Part shown: positions 20,599 through 31,728 of the stretch, piece after piece
Layout: the number at the start of each line of letters is the position of its first letter
How positions within the stretch are numbered: the stretch's first letter is position 1
NCBI GenBank assembly: GCA_035533295.1
Contig: DATLUA010000081.1
Span: 1-49,012, forward strand
Direction of reading: 5' to 3'
DNA from: JAGWJU01 sp035533295
GTDB lineage: Bacteria; Elusimicrobiota; Elusimicrobia; UBA1565; UBA9628
DNA length: 49,012 nt
Made by a program: the position numbers and the translations under genes
The notes under the pieces: generated by a model
The model's input: the letters and a program-made list of their open reading frames with translations, nothing else
Database searches by the model: none
What the model was told of the DNA's origin: nothing

Positions 20599-23109
20599 AT
20601 GTCAGAGACCACGACGCAACCCACGCAAAACTACGACGCCTCTAAAATCCAGGTTTTGGAAGGCTTGGAAGCCGTGCGCAAGCGGCCGGCCATGTACATC
20701 GGCTCGACCGGGCCCTCCGGGCTCCACCACCTGGTCTACGAGGCGGTGGACAACTCCGTCGACGAAATTTTAGCCGGGCGCTGCACCGCGGTCGAGGTGA
20801 TTCTGCACCAGGGCAATTCCGTGACGGTCCTGGACGACGGCTCGGGCATCCCGGTCGATCCGATGAAGGATCCCAAGCTGCCCGCCAATATCCGCGGCAA
20901 GTCGGCGCTGGAAGTCGTCATGACCATTCTCCACGCGGGCGGCAAGTTCGACAAGAGCGCCTACAAGGTCTCGGGCGGCCTGCACGGCGTGGGCATCTCC
21001 TGCGTCAACGCCCTGTCGGAAACGCTCAAGGCCGAGGTCTACCGGGACGGAAAGATATGGGTCCAGACCTACAGGCGCGGAAAGCCCGAGCACGAGGTCA
21101 CGGCCGCGGGCAAGACCGACGAGCACGGCACGCGCGTCACCTTCAAGCCCGATCCCGACATTTTCAACGGCCACCAGTTCTCCTACGACACGCTCTCCAA
21201 CCGCCTGCGGGAACTCGCTTTCTTGAACGCCGGCGCCAAAATCACCATCATCGACGAACGCGAGGACAAGAAGCACACCTTCCACTACGAGGGCGGCATC
21301 AGGCAGTTCGTGCAGTATTTAAACGCCAACAAGAAGGCCGTGCACGCCGAGCCCATCACGTTCTCCAAGACCAAGGACGACGTGGCTGTGGATTTCGCCA
21401 TCCAGTACAACGACGACTACTCGGAGAACGTCTTCACCTTCGTCAACAACATCAAGACGCCGGACGGCGGCACGCACTTGGCAGGCTTCCGCTCGGCCCT
21501 GACCCGCGTCATCAACGAGTACATCAAGAAGTACGACATGCTCAAGGGCAAGAACTACGCGGTCACGGGCGACGACTGCCGCGAGGGGCTCTGCGCCATT
21601 CTCTCCGCCAAGATTCCCAACCCGCAGTTCGAGGGCCAGACCAAGGCGAAGCTGGGCAACGCCGAGGTGGAGGGAATCGTCAAATCCATCGTGGGTGACG
21701 TCCTGGTCACGTTTTTCGAGGAGAACCCGGCCACGGCCAAGGCCATCTGCCAGAAAGCCATGCAGGCTGGCGAAGCCCGCGAAGCGGCCAGAAAGGCCCG
21801 GGACCTGACGCGCCGCAAGGGCGTATTGGACGGCTCGTCCCTGCCCGGCAAACTGGCCGACTGCCAGGAGCGTGACCCCGAACGCGCGGAGCTCTTCGTG
21901 GTCGAGGGAGATTCCGCCGGCGGCAGCGCCAAGCAGGGCCGGGACCGCGCCTTCCAGGCGATTTTACCCATCAAGGGAAAAATTTTGAACGTCGAGAAAG
22001 CGCGCCTGGTCAAGGTCCTCTCCAACGAGGAAGTGCGCACGCTCATTTCCGCCATCGGCACGGGCATCGGGGCCGAGGGCGACGAGGGCTTCAAGCTCGA
22101 CAAGCTGCGCTACCACAAGCTCATCATCATGGCCGACGCCGACGTCGACGGCCAGCACATCCGCACGCTGCTCCTGACCTTCTTCTACCGCCAGATGAAG
22201 GCGCTTATCGAGCGCGGACACATCTACATCGCCCAGCCGCCGCTCTACAAGGTCAAGAAGGGCAAGAACGAGATGTACGTCGAGACCGATGAGAAGATGG
22301 AGCAGTGGCTCTTGAACGAGGGCCGCGCCGCGGTCGAGGTTACAGCGATTAATCCCGCCAACGGAAAATCCAAAAAGCTCGACGCCGCGGATCTGCGAGA
22401 CCTTCTTAAGCTCCTGGCCGAGACGGAGAATTTGCTGCGGCACATGGAGAGAAAGAGCCTTCGCTTGGAGGACTTTTTATCCTTCTACGAGGGCAAGAAG
22501 CTCCCCCTCTACCGCGTCGAGGAGACCGCCGGCAACCACGTGTTTTTCTACAGCGACAAGGAGTGGAAGGAGTACCGCGACAAGCACGTGGCCGAGCAGA
22601 AGGCCAAGCTGGCCGAGGACAACGAAAAGGGCAAGGCCGCCGAGGATGAGGGCGCGGCCTCCGAGGTGGACGAGGAATCCTTGGAGCCGGACATGCAGGA
22701 GCTTTGGGAAATCGGCCGGCTTGCCAAGGTGGCCGATGAGTTGAAGGCCATGGGCCTGGATTTGCGCTGGTACGAGGTGATGCGCGACGAGAAGACCAAG
22801 CCGCTTTTCCGCGCCAAGACCGAGCGCTCCGAAACCGAGGGCCACAGCTTGAAGGAGCTTCTCGAAGTCGTCAAGGATTCCGGCCGTCAGGGCGCGACCG
22901 TCCAGCGCTACAAAGGCTTGGGCGAAATGAACCCTGAGCAGCTCTGGGAAACGACCATGGACCCGAAGCGCCGCAAGCTTTTGAAGGTGACGCTGGAGGA
23001 CCCGGCGGATACGGAGCAGGCCTTCACCACGCTCATGGGCGACAAGGTCGGCCCCCGGCGCGCTTTCATCGAACGCCACGCCAAGGAAGTCAGGAACCTG
23101 GACATCTGA
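20599..23109 (+). CDS. gyrB: DNA gyrase subunit B
   Basis: ATPase and TOPRIM subunit of gyrase, which introduces negative supercoils. The GHKL ATPase begins YDASKIQVLEGLEAVRKRPAMYIG, with DDGSGIPVD and GGLHGVGISCVNALS. The TOPRIM domain has VVEGDSAGGSAKQGRDR and ADADVDGQHI, and the C-terminus carries QRYKGLGEMNPEQLW. From the ATG at 20599 it has 836 residues, so it is the long form with an insertion in TOPRIM that includes a very acidic, Lys/Glu-rich stretch near 680-715. A GTG at 20518, overlapping the dciA stop, would add a 27-residue Lys/Ala-rich tail and is a real alternative. Confidence 0.96.
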   Translation: MSETTTQPTQNYDASKIQVLEGLEAVRKRPAMYIGSTGPSGLHHLVYEAVDNSVDEILAGRCTAVEVILHQGNSVTVLDDGSGIPVDPMKDPKLPANIRGKSALEVVMTILHAGGKFDKSAYKVSGGLHGVGISCVNALSETLKAEVYRDGKIWVQTYRRGKPEHEVTAAGKTDEHGTRVTFKPDPDIFNGHQFSYDTLSNRLRELAFLNAGAKITIIDEREDKKHTFHYEGGIRQFVQYLNANKKAVHAEPITFSKTKDDVAVDFAIQYNDDYSENVFTFVNNIKTPDGGTHLAGFRSALTRVINEYIKKYDMLKGKNYAVTGDDCREGLCAILSAKIPNPQFEGQTKAKLGNAEVEGIVKSIVGDVLVTFFEENPATAKAICQKAMQAGEAREAARKARDLTRRKGVLDGSSLPGKLADCQERDPERAELFVVEGDSAGGSAKQGRDRAFQAILPIKGKILNVEKARLVKVLSNEEVRTLISAIGTGIGAEGDEGFKLDKLRYHKLIIMADADVDGQHIRTLLLTFFYRQMKALIERGHIYIAQPPLYKVKKGKNEMYVETDEKMEQWLLNEGRAAVEVTAINPANGKSKKLDAADLRDLLKLLAETENLLRHMERKSLRLEDFLSFYEGKKLPLYRVEETAGNHVFFYSDKEWKEYRDKHVAEQKAKLAEDNEKGKAAEDEGAASEVDEESLEPDMQELWEIGRLAKVADELKAMGLDLRWYEVMRDEKTKPLFRAKTERSETEGHSLKELLEVVKDSGRQGATVQRYKGLGEMNPEQLWETTMDPKRRKLLKVTLEDPADTEQAFTTLMGDKVGPRRAFIERHAKEVRNLDI

Positions 23110-23129
23110 TTTAAGGAGAGCTATAAATC

Positions 23130-25642
<2,513 letters not shown>

Positions 25643-25646
<4 letters not shown>

Positions 25647-26227
25647 CCGGAAGAAACGGAATGAACGGAGCCGGTTCCATCCGTTCTTTCCGTTTCGCTG
25701 CCGCTCTTCTGGCGGCCGCGCTTGCGGCACCGGCGGCCGCGGCCGTGGCGCCGCGGGGCGTGGTCTTGGAGCCAGCCGGCTGGTTCGCGATTCGCCCGCG
25801 CCGGGGATTAAAGACCCTGGATATCCGCCATGCGCAGTTCGTCCCGATTAAGGCCGTGAGCGGCGCGTCGCCGCGCGCGGCGGAGCGGATCCGTCCGCGG
25901 ATTAAGGCCGTCAACCGGGGCGACGCCCCGGCCGAGGGCATTCTCATTCGCTACGACTTCGCGCTCGAAGTGGCGCCCAAGTCCGACGCGAAGAAAGCGG
26001 CCTGGGCCGTCCCCTTCATGATGGACGAGTGGCGCATCCCGAGGCTTTTGCCGGGCGAATCCAAGGGCGTCGCTTTGGATCCGGAGATTTTGCGCCAGAC
26101 CTTGGCGCGTCTTGACGCCGCGGGCTTTACGGCCGTGCGCCTGCGCTTCGAGGCGATGCTGGAGCCCCGGTCGGGCGATCCGCGTCCCCTGCAGACCGTC
26201 GGCGGCGGCATCGCCTTCGCCCCATGA
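25643..26227 (+). CDS. Small secreted protein between gyrA and serS, unknown function
   Basis: A 194-residue protein I do not recognise. The ATG at 25643 overlaps the gyrA stop (ATGA); an in-frame ATG at 25661 is possible. Arg residues followed by an Ala-rich hydrophobic run (about 19-37, ending AAAAVAP) make a signal peptide likely. The mature part includes FVPIKAVSGASPRAAER, IRYDFALEV and RIPRLLPGESKGVALD and looks beta-rich. The codons for residues 4-18 lie in the strong hairpin at 25654-25695. Its stop overlaps the serS start, so it is part of the gyrA-serS transcript despite its different location in the cell. Confidence 0.7.
25654..25695. repeat. Hairpin repeat at the start of the secreted-protein gene
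   Basis: AAACGGAATGAACGGA (25654-25669) pairs with TCCGTTCTTTCCGTTT (25680-25695) at 15 of 16 positions around a 10-base loop. The right arm, with one further C, recurs exactly at 37604-37620, again with an inverted partner just upstream and again at the start of a secreted or membrane protein gene overlapping its upstream neighbour. Confidence 0.6.
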
Positions 26228-27522
26228 TCGACCCGGCGCTTTTGCGCAAGAACCCCGAGGCCGTGCGCGCGGGCCTCAAGAACCGCGGCGGCGCCGCGCT
26301 GCCCGCGCTTGAGGTGTGGCTGCGCCTGGACGTCAAGAACCGGGAGATTTTAAAGCTGGTGGAGGATGGCCGCGCGAAAATCAACGCGCTCTCCAAGGAC
26401 ATCGGCAAGGCCAAGGCCGCCAAGGATGAAGCCGCGGCCGCAGCGCTCATGGCCGAGGTGGCCAAACTCAAGGCCGCCGTCGTTGGCGGCGGGCCAGGCG
26501 ACGCGGAGCAGGTCTCGGCCGCGCTGCGTCGCGCCGCGCTCGAAATGCCCAATTTGCCGCACGAGAGCGTGCCCATCGGCAAGAGCGAAGCGGACAACCC
26601 GGTAGTGCGCGTCGGCCGCGCGCCGGAAAAATTCGATTTTAAGCCGCTGGATCACCAGGCGCTGGGCGAGAAGCTGGGGCTCCTGGATTTCGCGGCCGCG
26701 GCCAAGCTTTCGGGCGCGCGCTTCGCGCTCTGGCGCGGCGCCGGCGCCCGGTTCATGCGCGCGATTACCGCTTTTCTGCTCGATTTGCACGCCAAGGCGG
26801 GGTACGAGGAAATTCTTCCGCCGTATCTGGTTCTTCCCGAAGTGATGGAAGGCACCGGACAGTTGCCTAAATTCGAGGCGGATCTCTACAAAACCACGGA
26901 GGATGGTGGCGAGCAAAGCCGGCCGCTCTACCTCATCCCCACCGCCGAGGTGCCGCTGACCAATTTGGTGCGCGGCGAAATCCTGCCGGCCGAAAAACTT
27001 CCGCTGAAGATGGCCGCCTACACGCCGTGCTTCAGGCAGGAGGCCGGCTCCTACGGCAAGGACGTGCGGGGACTTATCCGCAACCACCAGTTCGACAAGG
27101 TCGAGCTGGTCTGGATCACCAAGCCCGAGGAGTCATTGGCGGCCTTGGAGTGCCTGACCGCGGACGCCGAGGCCGCGCTGACCGCCTTGGAAATCCCCCA
27201 CCGCGTCATCCATCTGTGCACCGGCGACATGGGCTTTTCCAGCCGCAAGACCTACGATTTGGAGGTGTGGATGCCCTCCGAAAGCCGCTACCGGGAGATT
27301 TCCTCGTGCTCCGATTGCGGCGACTTTCAGGCCCGGCGCATGAACGCGCGCTTTCGGTCCGCGCCGCAGGCCGCGCCCCAGTTCGTACACACGTTAAACG
27401 GCAGCGGCGTGGCGGTCGGGCGGCTTTTCGCCGCGATTCTGGAGAACTTCCAGGACAAGGACGGCCGCGTGCGCGTCCCCAATGCCCTGGTTCCTTTTTT
27501 CGGCGCCGACGTTTTATCCTGA
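26224..27522 (+). CDS. serS: Seryl-tRNA synthetase
   Basis: Class II aminoacyl-tRNA synthetase charging tRNA-Ser. The N-terminal coiled-coil arm (about 28-105, rich in Lys/Ala/Glu) precedes the catalytic core with motif 2 FRQEAGSYGKDVRGLIRNHQF and motif 3 near NGSGVAVGRLFAAILEN. TAEVPLTNL and SRYREISSCSDCGDFQARR are typical of the family. Length 432 is normal. The start ATG overlaps the preceding stop. Confidence 0.97.
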   Translation: MIDPALLRKNPEAVRAGLKNRGGAALPALEVWLRLDVKNREILKLVEDGRAKINALSKDIGKAKAAKDEAAAAALMAEVAKLKAAVVGGGPGDAEQVSAALRRAALEMPNLPHESVPIGKSEADNPVVRVGRAPEKFDFKPLDHQALGEKLGLLDFAAAAKLSGARFALWRGAGARFMRAITAFLLDLHAKAGYEEILPPYLVLPEVMEGTGQLPKFEADLYKTTEDGGEQSRPLYLIPTAEVPLTNLVRGEILPAEKLPLKMAAYTPCFRQEAGSYGKDVRGLIRNHQFDKVELVWITKPEESLAALECLTADAEAALTALEIPHRVIHLCTGDMGFSSRKTYDLEVWMPSESRYREISSCSDCGDFQARRMNARFRSAPQAAPQFVHTLNGSGVAVGRLFAAILENFQDKDGRVRVPNALVPFFGADVLS

Positions 27523-27548
27523 ACTAAAGCTTGATTAAGGAGGCGGAC

Positions 27549-27779
27549 ATGAAGACTCTCGTGCTTTTGGCGGTCGTCGCGGTCGGAGCGTGGTTTGTCT
27601 ACACGCACATCAAGCAGGTGGACCAAGTGCAGAAGGCGGCCACGGCCTACGTCCAGGGCTTGAAGGGCGACGCGCAGGGCGCGCAGGAGGCCGCGCAAGG
27701 CGCCCAAGCAGCGGCGCAAAACGCCAACGCCCAGACGCAGGCGCTCGAGAAAAGCCTCGAAAAGGCCAGGGCGCGGTAA
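27549..27779 (+). CDS. Tiny membrane-anchored Ala/Gln-rich protein
   Basis: A 76-residue protein with one N-terminal membrane segment or uncleaved signal (LVLLAVVAVGAWFVYTHI) and a hydrophilic tail of Ala, Gln and Lys that should form a coiled-coil helix (GAQEAAQGAQAAAQNANAQT). The ATG is preceded by a perfect AAGGAGG at 27537-27543; an upstream TTG at 27531 contains that ribosome site and is unlikely. Function unknown. It closes the gyrase-serS gene run. Confidence 0.65.
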   Translation: MKTLVLLAVVAVGAWFVYTHIKQVDQVQKAATAYVQGLKGDAQGAQEAAQGAQAAAQNANAQTQALEKSLEKARAR

Positions 27780-27804
27780 TCCGAGCGCGCCGCCGCGCTC
27801 GGAT
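27779..27804. terminator. Two-way terminator hairpin
   Basis: Perfect 10-base arms ATCCGAGCGC (27779-27788) and GCGCTCGGAT (27795-27804) enclose a six-base loop between the ends of two convergent genes. No T tract follows on either strand, so it may need help from other factors. Confidence 0.55.
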
Positions 27805-27813
27805 CGGGGCGGC

Positions 27814-28869
27814 CTAAAGCCAGCCGCGGCGCAGAAGCTCTTGGGCGATTTGCAGCGAATTGGACGCCGCGCCCTTGAGCAGATTGTCGGAAACCACCCA
27901 TAGCGCCAGCTCGTCTTGCCGCGCGCCGCGCCGCAGCCGCCCCACGAAAGCTTCCGTGCGTCCGGCGATTTCCGCGGGCGTCGGGTAGTCCGGGGCGTCC
28001 ATCAAAACCACGCCGGGCGCTTTTTTTAGGACGGCGCGCGCCTGGGCCGGGGACAGAGGTTTTTTAAGGCGTAGCCAAGCGGCCAAGGCGTGGCCGCGCA
28101 GAGTGGGCACGCGCACGGCCGTCACGCTGACCGCGATCTTGGGCGCGCGGAGCACCTTGCGCAACTCGGCCGCGACCTTATTTTCCTCGCCCGAGGATCC
28201 GTCCGCGGCGAAACTCCCCACCTGCGGGACGACATTGTAGGCGATGGCGCGGGGCAACGCCTTGTGCCGCAGGGCGCGCAGCTTTTTCCCGAAGAGATCC
28301 GCGCGCCGCGCGTTGAGCCGCCCCGAGACGGCCCGCGCTTGGGACAAAAATTCCTCCAAGGCGGCCAAGCCCGCGCCCGAGACGGACTGATAGGACGCGG
28401 CCCGGATTTCCAAGATGCCCGCGGCGCGGTGCAGGGCCGCGGCGGCCAAGCCCAAGCCGGACATGGTGCAGTTGGGGCCGGCGATAAGCCGCTGCGCGGG
28501 CGAGAGCGCGTCGGCGTTGATTTCCGGGATGACGAGCGGCACACGCGCGTCTAACCGGAAGGCAGAGCTGTCATCGATGACCCAGACGCCGGCCTGGGCC
28601 AGCGCCGGCGCCCAGCGCCGGGAAACCTCGTCCGAGCTCACGAAGAACACCAAGCGACAGGCGCGCAGGGCCGAGAGGCTCGGCGCCGAAAGCGGCAGGC
28701 GGCGGCCGCGGAACAAGACGCTGCGGGCCTTTTTACCCGAGGAGAAAACGGCCAGCCGCCCCACCGGAAAACGGCTTTTAGCCAGGACGTTTAGTATCTC
28801 GCGGCCCACCATGCCGCTGGCGCCTACCACGCCGACCGCGAGGCCCGCCGCTTTTTTAGGGCGCGGCAT
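27814..28869 (-). CDS. asd: Aspartate-semialdehyde dehydrogenase
   Basis: NADPH enzyme that reduces aspartyl phosphate to aspartate semialdehyde, on the path to lysine/diaminopimelate, threonine and methionine. The nucleotide loop GVVGASGMVGREIL opens the protein. The catalytic cysteine is Cys134 in GPNCTMSG, and the histidine box reads VPTLRGHA. Length 351 is normal. The start lies inside the upstream secreted-protein gene (14-base overlap), so translation is probably coupled. Confidence 0.93.
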   Translation of the reverse strand: MPRPKKAAGLAVGVVGASGMVGREILNVLAKSRFPVGRLAVFSSGKKARSVLFRGRRLPLSAPSLSALRACRLVFFVSSDEVSRRWAPALAQAGVWVIDDSSAFRLDARVPLVIPEINADALSPAQRLIAGPNCTMSGLGLAAAALHRAAGILEIRAASYQSVSGAGLAALEEFLSQARAVSGRLNARRADLFGKKLRALRHKALPRAIAYNVVPQVGSFAADGSSGEENKVAAELRKVLRAPKIAVSVTAVRVPTLRGHALAAWLRLKKPLSPAQARAVLKKAPGVVLMDAPDYPTPAEIAGRTEAFVGRLRRGARQDELALWVVSDNLLKGAASNSLQIAQELLRRGWL

Positions 28870-29842
28870 AGGCGGCGCTGCGGCCCTCGTCCCCCTCGAT
28901 ATCCTGGGCGGCGGCGCGCAGGTATTGGCCCGATTTCGGGGCCAGGGTCGCGCCGAGCGTGAAAAAAAACGGCGGATTTTCCAAAAACGGCCCCACGCGC
29001 TGCCAGTCGAGATCGTCTTGGGAAATTTCCAGCCAAGCCCGAGAAATATCCCGCCCCGAGACCGAGAAGCGGACCAGCGCGCCGGAGCCGCTGGGCAGGA
29101 CCGAAAGATCGAAGACCTTGACGGGCGGGTGCGCCCCCGCCGGGACCAGCTCCAGGGCCAACGCGGGCATAAGGTTGCTCAGGGGGGTCTGCAGCGCGCC
29201 GTCCTGCTGGCGCGGCGGCGCGCCCTGAATCGAGTTGTTGTTCCATGCGCAGCCGGCAGGATCGCAGAAAAACGAGGGCTTGTCGGACGCCGCCAAAATG
29301 GGAGCGTTGGTCGAGGCGTTCAGGTTCGGGCTCGGCGACCAGATGATGAGGTAGTTGGGACCGGAGAAATCAACCTGGCCGAGCGGCACCTCGGCCCAGA
29401 ACCAGCGCGACGCGCCCACGTTGGAAACGTTCGACCGCGGGTCGGCCTCGCGCGGGATGTCCTCGGTCTGCGCCAGGAAATAGCTCCGCTCCGGCGAGAA
29501 CGCGGGCGCGGGCGAGAGGGCCATGTAAATTTGACCGTCGACCACGTCGCGGCGCCAGGGTGCGTCGGGGTCCGGCTGGGTTTTGGCTCTGCCCAGCTGG
29601 GCTCCTATGTAGGCGCGCGAGAACTGCCCGGCGGGCGCGGTGGGGAGCTTCACGATCCAGGCGTTGTTGAAGCCCACATACCAGTTGGAGTCGGGCCCGC
29701 CGTCCGCGAAGAGGTTGAAGGCGCGAATGTCCGGCTCAAGGGCCAGGTAGGCGGGCAAGACGGCGTCGGTGGAAATGGCGGGCGGATTTTCTTGGGCATG
29801 AGCCGCGGGCGCAAGCCAGAGCAAAAATACCAAAAAAATCAT
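28856..29842 (-). CDS. Secreted protein coupled to parB, unknown function
   Basis: A 328-residue protein that I do not recognise. Residues 1-16 form a signal peptide (FLVFLLWLAPAAHAQ). The mature chain has many aromatic and Pro/Ser/Asn residues (NWYVGFNNAWIVKLP, SRWFWAEVPLGQVDF), a cysteine pair (CDPAGC) and near the C-terminus a stretch like a fibronectin-type beta-sandwich (SGALVRFSVSGRDISRAW). It is probably periplasmic or outer-surface. Its ATG overlaps the parB stop by one base (TAATG) and its end overlaps asd by 14 bases, so it is embedded in the parA-parB-asd transcript. Confidence 0.7.
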   Translation of the reverse strand: MIFLVFLLWLAPAAHAQENPPAISTDAVLPAYLALEPDIRAFNLFADGGPDSNWYVGFNNAWIVKLPTAPAGQFSRAYIGAQLGRAKTQPDPDAPWRRDVVDGQIYMALSPAPAFSPERSYFLAQTEDIPREADPRSNVSNVGASRWFWAEVPLGQVDFSGPNYLIIWSPSPNLNASTNAPILAASDKPSFFCDPAGCAWNNNSIQGAPPRQQDGALQTPLSNLMPALALELVPAGAHPPVKVFDLSVLPSGSGALVRFSVSGRDISRAWLEISQDDLDWQRVGPFLENPPFFFTLGATLAPKSGQYLRAAAQDIEGDEGRSAAYAAP

Positions 29843-30705
29843 TATTTTTTAATGATTTTTAATATGCGGTCGAAATCTTCCAAGGAATAAAAATGAATGC
29901 TGACGCGGCCCCTGTTCTGTTGGATGTTGGTGCGGATTTCGACTTTGGTGCCGAGTTGCTCCTGCAGCGAGTTTTCCAACGCGCGGATGTCCGCGGGTTT
30001 TTCCGCGCGGGCCGGCGCGGGCGCTTCCTTAATCTTTCGGGCCAGGGCCTCGACCGCGCGCACGGAAAGTTTTTGCTCGAGCATTTCCGAGAAGGCGCGG
30101 CGGCGCTCGGCCTCGTTCTCGATGGCGAGCAGCGCGCGCGCGTGGCCTTCCGTGATTTTTCCCTCGGCCAAGGCCCGCTGAATGTCGTCGGGAAGATCCA
30201 GCAGGCGCAGGGTGTTGGAAACGGCGGACTTGGATTTGCCTAGAATTTTGGTGAGGTCGGCCTGGGAGAAACCGAAATCTTTGATCATCTTAAGGTAACT
30301 TTGCGCGGTCTCAACGGGGTTCAAGTCCTCGCGTTGGATGTTCTCGGTGATAGCCAGGGCCAGCCGGTCCTTATCCGAGACCGGATTTTTAACGATAATC
30401 TCAATTTCACTCAAGCCGGCCAGCTCGGCGGCGCGGAGCCGGCGCTCGCCGGCGATAAGCTCATAGGTCTCGCTCAGTTCGTCGTAAGAGACCAGGATGG
30501 GCTGCGCAATACCATGCTCGTGGATGGAGGCGGCGAGTTCCTGTAGTTTTTCCGAGTCGAAGAACTTGCGCGGTTGGAGGCGGTTTGGCCTAATTTTCGA
30601 AATAAGAATTTTCTGGGAAGCAACTGCCTCTCCCCGCCTTGCTTCCGTTATCGGTGTGGCTTGTGGAATCAAGGCATCAAGACCGCGGCCAAGGGCTTTT
30701 CTCAT
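29842..30705 (-). CDS. parB: Chromosome partitioning protein ParB
   Basis: CTP-dependent DNA clamp that loads at parS and spreads, guiding origin segregation. It opens with the ParA-stimulating RKALGRGLDALIP, followed by the CTPase/ParB-N core (PNRLQPRKFFD, HGIAQPILV, AGERRLRAAELAG), the helix-turn-helix (FSQADLTKILGKSKSAVSN) and a C-terminal dimerisation tail (VEIRTNIQQNRGRVSIHF). Length 287 is normal. It overlaps parA by four bases (ATGA). Confidence 0.97.
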   Translation of the reverse strand: MRKALGRGLDALIPQATPITEARRGEAVASQKILISKIRPNRLQPRKFFDSEKLQELAASIHEHGIAQPILVSYDELSETYELIAGERRLRAAELAGLSEIEIIVKNPVSDKDRLALAITENIQREDLNPVETAQSYLKMIKDFGFSQADLTKILGKSKSAVSNTLRLLDLPDDIQRALAEGKITEGHARALLAIENEAERRRAFSEMLEQKLSVRAVEALARKIKEAPAPARAEKPADIRALENSLQEQLGTKVEIRTNIQQNRGRVSIHFYSLEDFDRILKIIKK

Positions 30706-31514
30706 GAGGGCACTCCTGTTTCCTGCGCTTGCGGGGCGGGCGTGGGCGGCTGCTCACAGCGGCCGATAAGTTCCTTGGCCAGCGCGAGATAAGCCTCCGC
30801 TCCCTTCGATTTAGCGTCATACTGGAAAATAGGCTGGCCGAAACCAGGCGCCTCCGCGAGCCGGATGCTGCGCGGAATGACCGTGTTAAAAATGTTCGGA
30901 CCGAAAAATTTAGAGATTTCATCTTTAACCTGGTTGGAAAGAATCATGCGCGCGTCGAACATGGTGATGATTCCCCCCTCCAGCTTAAGCGCCGGGTTGA
31001 TGGCGGCGCGGACGTGGCTGAAAGTTTCGATGAATTGGGCTAGGCCTTCAAGGGCATAATATTCGGCTTGAATAGGCAAAAGCAGGCGGTTGGCGGCGGT
31101 TAGGGCGTTGATTGTGAGCAGGCCCAAGGATGGCGGACAATCGATGAGGATATAATCAAAATCTGAGATGAAGTTTCTTAGCGCGCCTTTAAGACGATTT
31201 TCACGCCCCGCCACCGGGGTTAATTCGATTTCCGCGCCGATAAGCTCGGTCCCCGCGCCGGCTAAAAACAGGTTTTTAACGCTTGTTTCTTTGATAGTTT
31301 TTTCTAGGGGCAGCAATTCTAACAGCACGTGATAGATGCTTGGGCTATACTCTTTTTTATTAAATCCGACCCCGGAGCTGGCGTTCCCCTGGGGGTCGAG
31401 ATCGATGAGCAGCGTCTTCTTCCCGCAAAGAGCTAGCCCGGCGGCGAGGTTTACGGCGGTGGTTGTTTTTCCCACCCCCCCTTTTTGGTTGGTAATGGCG
31501 ATGATTTCAGCCAT
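30702..31514 (-). CDS. parA: Chromosome partitioning ATPase ParA
   Basis: Deviant-Walker ATPase (Soj/ParA) that forms the gradient driving ParB-parS movement. KGGVGKTTTAVNLAAGLA is the Walker A region, LIDLDPQGNASSG follows, and LIDCPPSLGLLT is Walker B. Length 270 is normal. It is the first gene of parA-parB-secreted protein-asd. No clear Shine-Dalgarno sequence precedes the ATG. The leader carries a parS-like palindrome. Confidence 0.97.
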   Translation of the reverse strand: MAEIIAITNQKGGVGKTTTAVNLAAGLALCGKKTLLIDLDPQGNASSGVGFNKKEYSPSIYHVLLELLPLEKTIKETSVKNLFLAGAGTELIGAEIELTPVAGRENRLKGALRNFISDFDYILIDCPPSLGLLTINALTAANRLLLPIQAEYYALEGLAQFIETFSHVRAAINPALKLEGGIITMFDARMILSNQVKDEISKFFGPNIFNTVIPRSIRLAEAPGFGQPIFQYDAKSKGAEAYLALAKELIGRCEQPPTPAPQAQETGVPS

Positions 31515-31531
31515 GATTGGTCTGTTTAGAG

Positions 31532-31547
31532 GTTTTCACGTGGAAAC
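31532..31547. promoter_or_regulatory. parS-like site in the parA leader
   Basis: GTTTTCACGTGGAAAC is centred on CACGTG (31537-31542) and keeps the TTTCACGTGNAA heart of the consensus parS TGTTTCACGTGAAACA, with mismatches in the outer bases. It sits 18 bases upstream of parA and about 12-14 kb from the putative origin, where parS sites are expected. ParB bound here could also repress parAB. Confidence 0.55.
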
Positions 31548-31569
31548 TTTTGTTTTTGGCGCCGTGTTA

Positions 31570-31598
31570 AGTATATAAAACGCCCGCAATCCTGTCAA
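31570..31598 (-). promoter_or_regulatory. Promoter of parAB
   Basis: On the minus strand, -35 TTGACA (31598-31593) and -10 TATACT (31575-31570) are 17 bases apart, a near-consensus promoter. The transcript would start near 31563 and pass through the parS-like site before parA. Confidence 0.7.
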
Positions 31599-31626
31599 GT
31601 GGGCGCCCTTTTCCAGCAATATGTGC

Positions 31627-31690
31627 TATTTATTATTATATATTATCTATTAATATATTTTTATTATCTTTTATTATCATATTTAATTGT
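31627..31690. other. AT-rich island with TATTATC repeats
   Basis: About 64 bases are almost wholly A and T inside a GC-rich chromosome, between divergent parA and the glutamine-synthetase-like gene. TATTATC occurs three times (31641-31647, 31662-31668, 31672-31678). It may be an UP element, bent DNA, a nucleoid-protein site or an easily melted region; the sequence alone cannot choose. Confidence 0.6.
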
Positions 31691-31722
31691 ATCTTGAAAC
31701 CGGGCGGCGGTTTAGATACAAT
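31686..31722 (+). promoter_or_regulatory. Promoter and operator-like palindrome of the GlnA/PuuA-like gene
   Basis: -35 TTGAAA (31694-31699) and -10 TACAAT (31717-31722) are 17 bases apart. An interrupted palindrome covers them: outer arms ATTGTATC (31686-31693) and GATACAAT (31715-31722), inner arms AAACCG (31697-31702) and CGGTTT (31708-31713). Transcription should start at the A of the ATG (31729), giving a leaderless mRNA. A dimeric repressor would mask the whole promoter. Confidence 0.65.
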
Positions 31723-31728
31723 CAGGCT

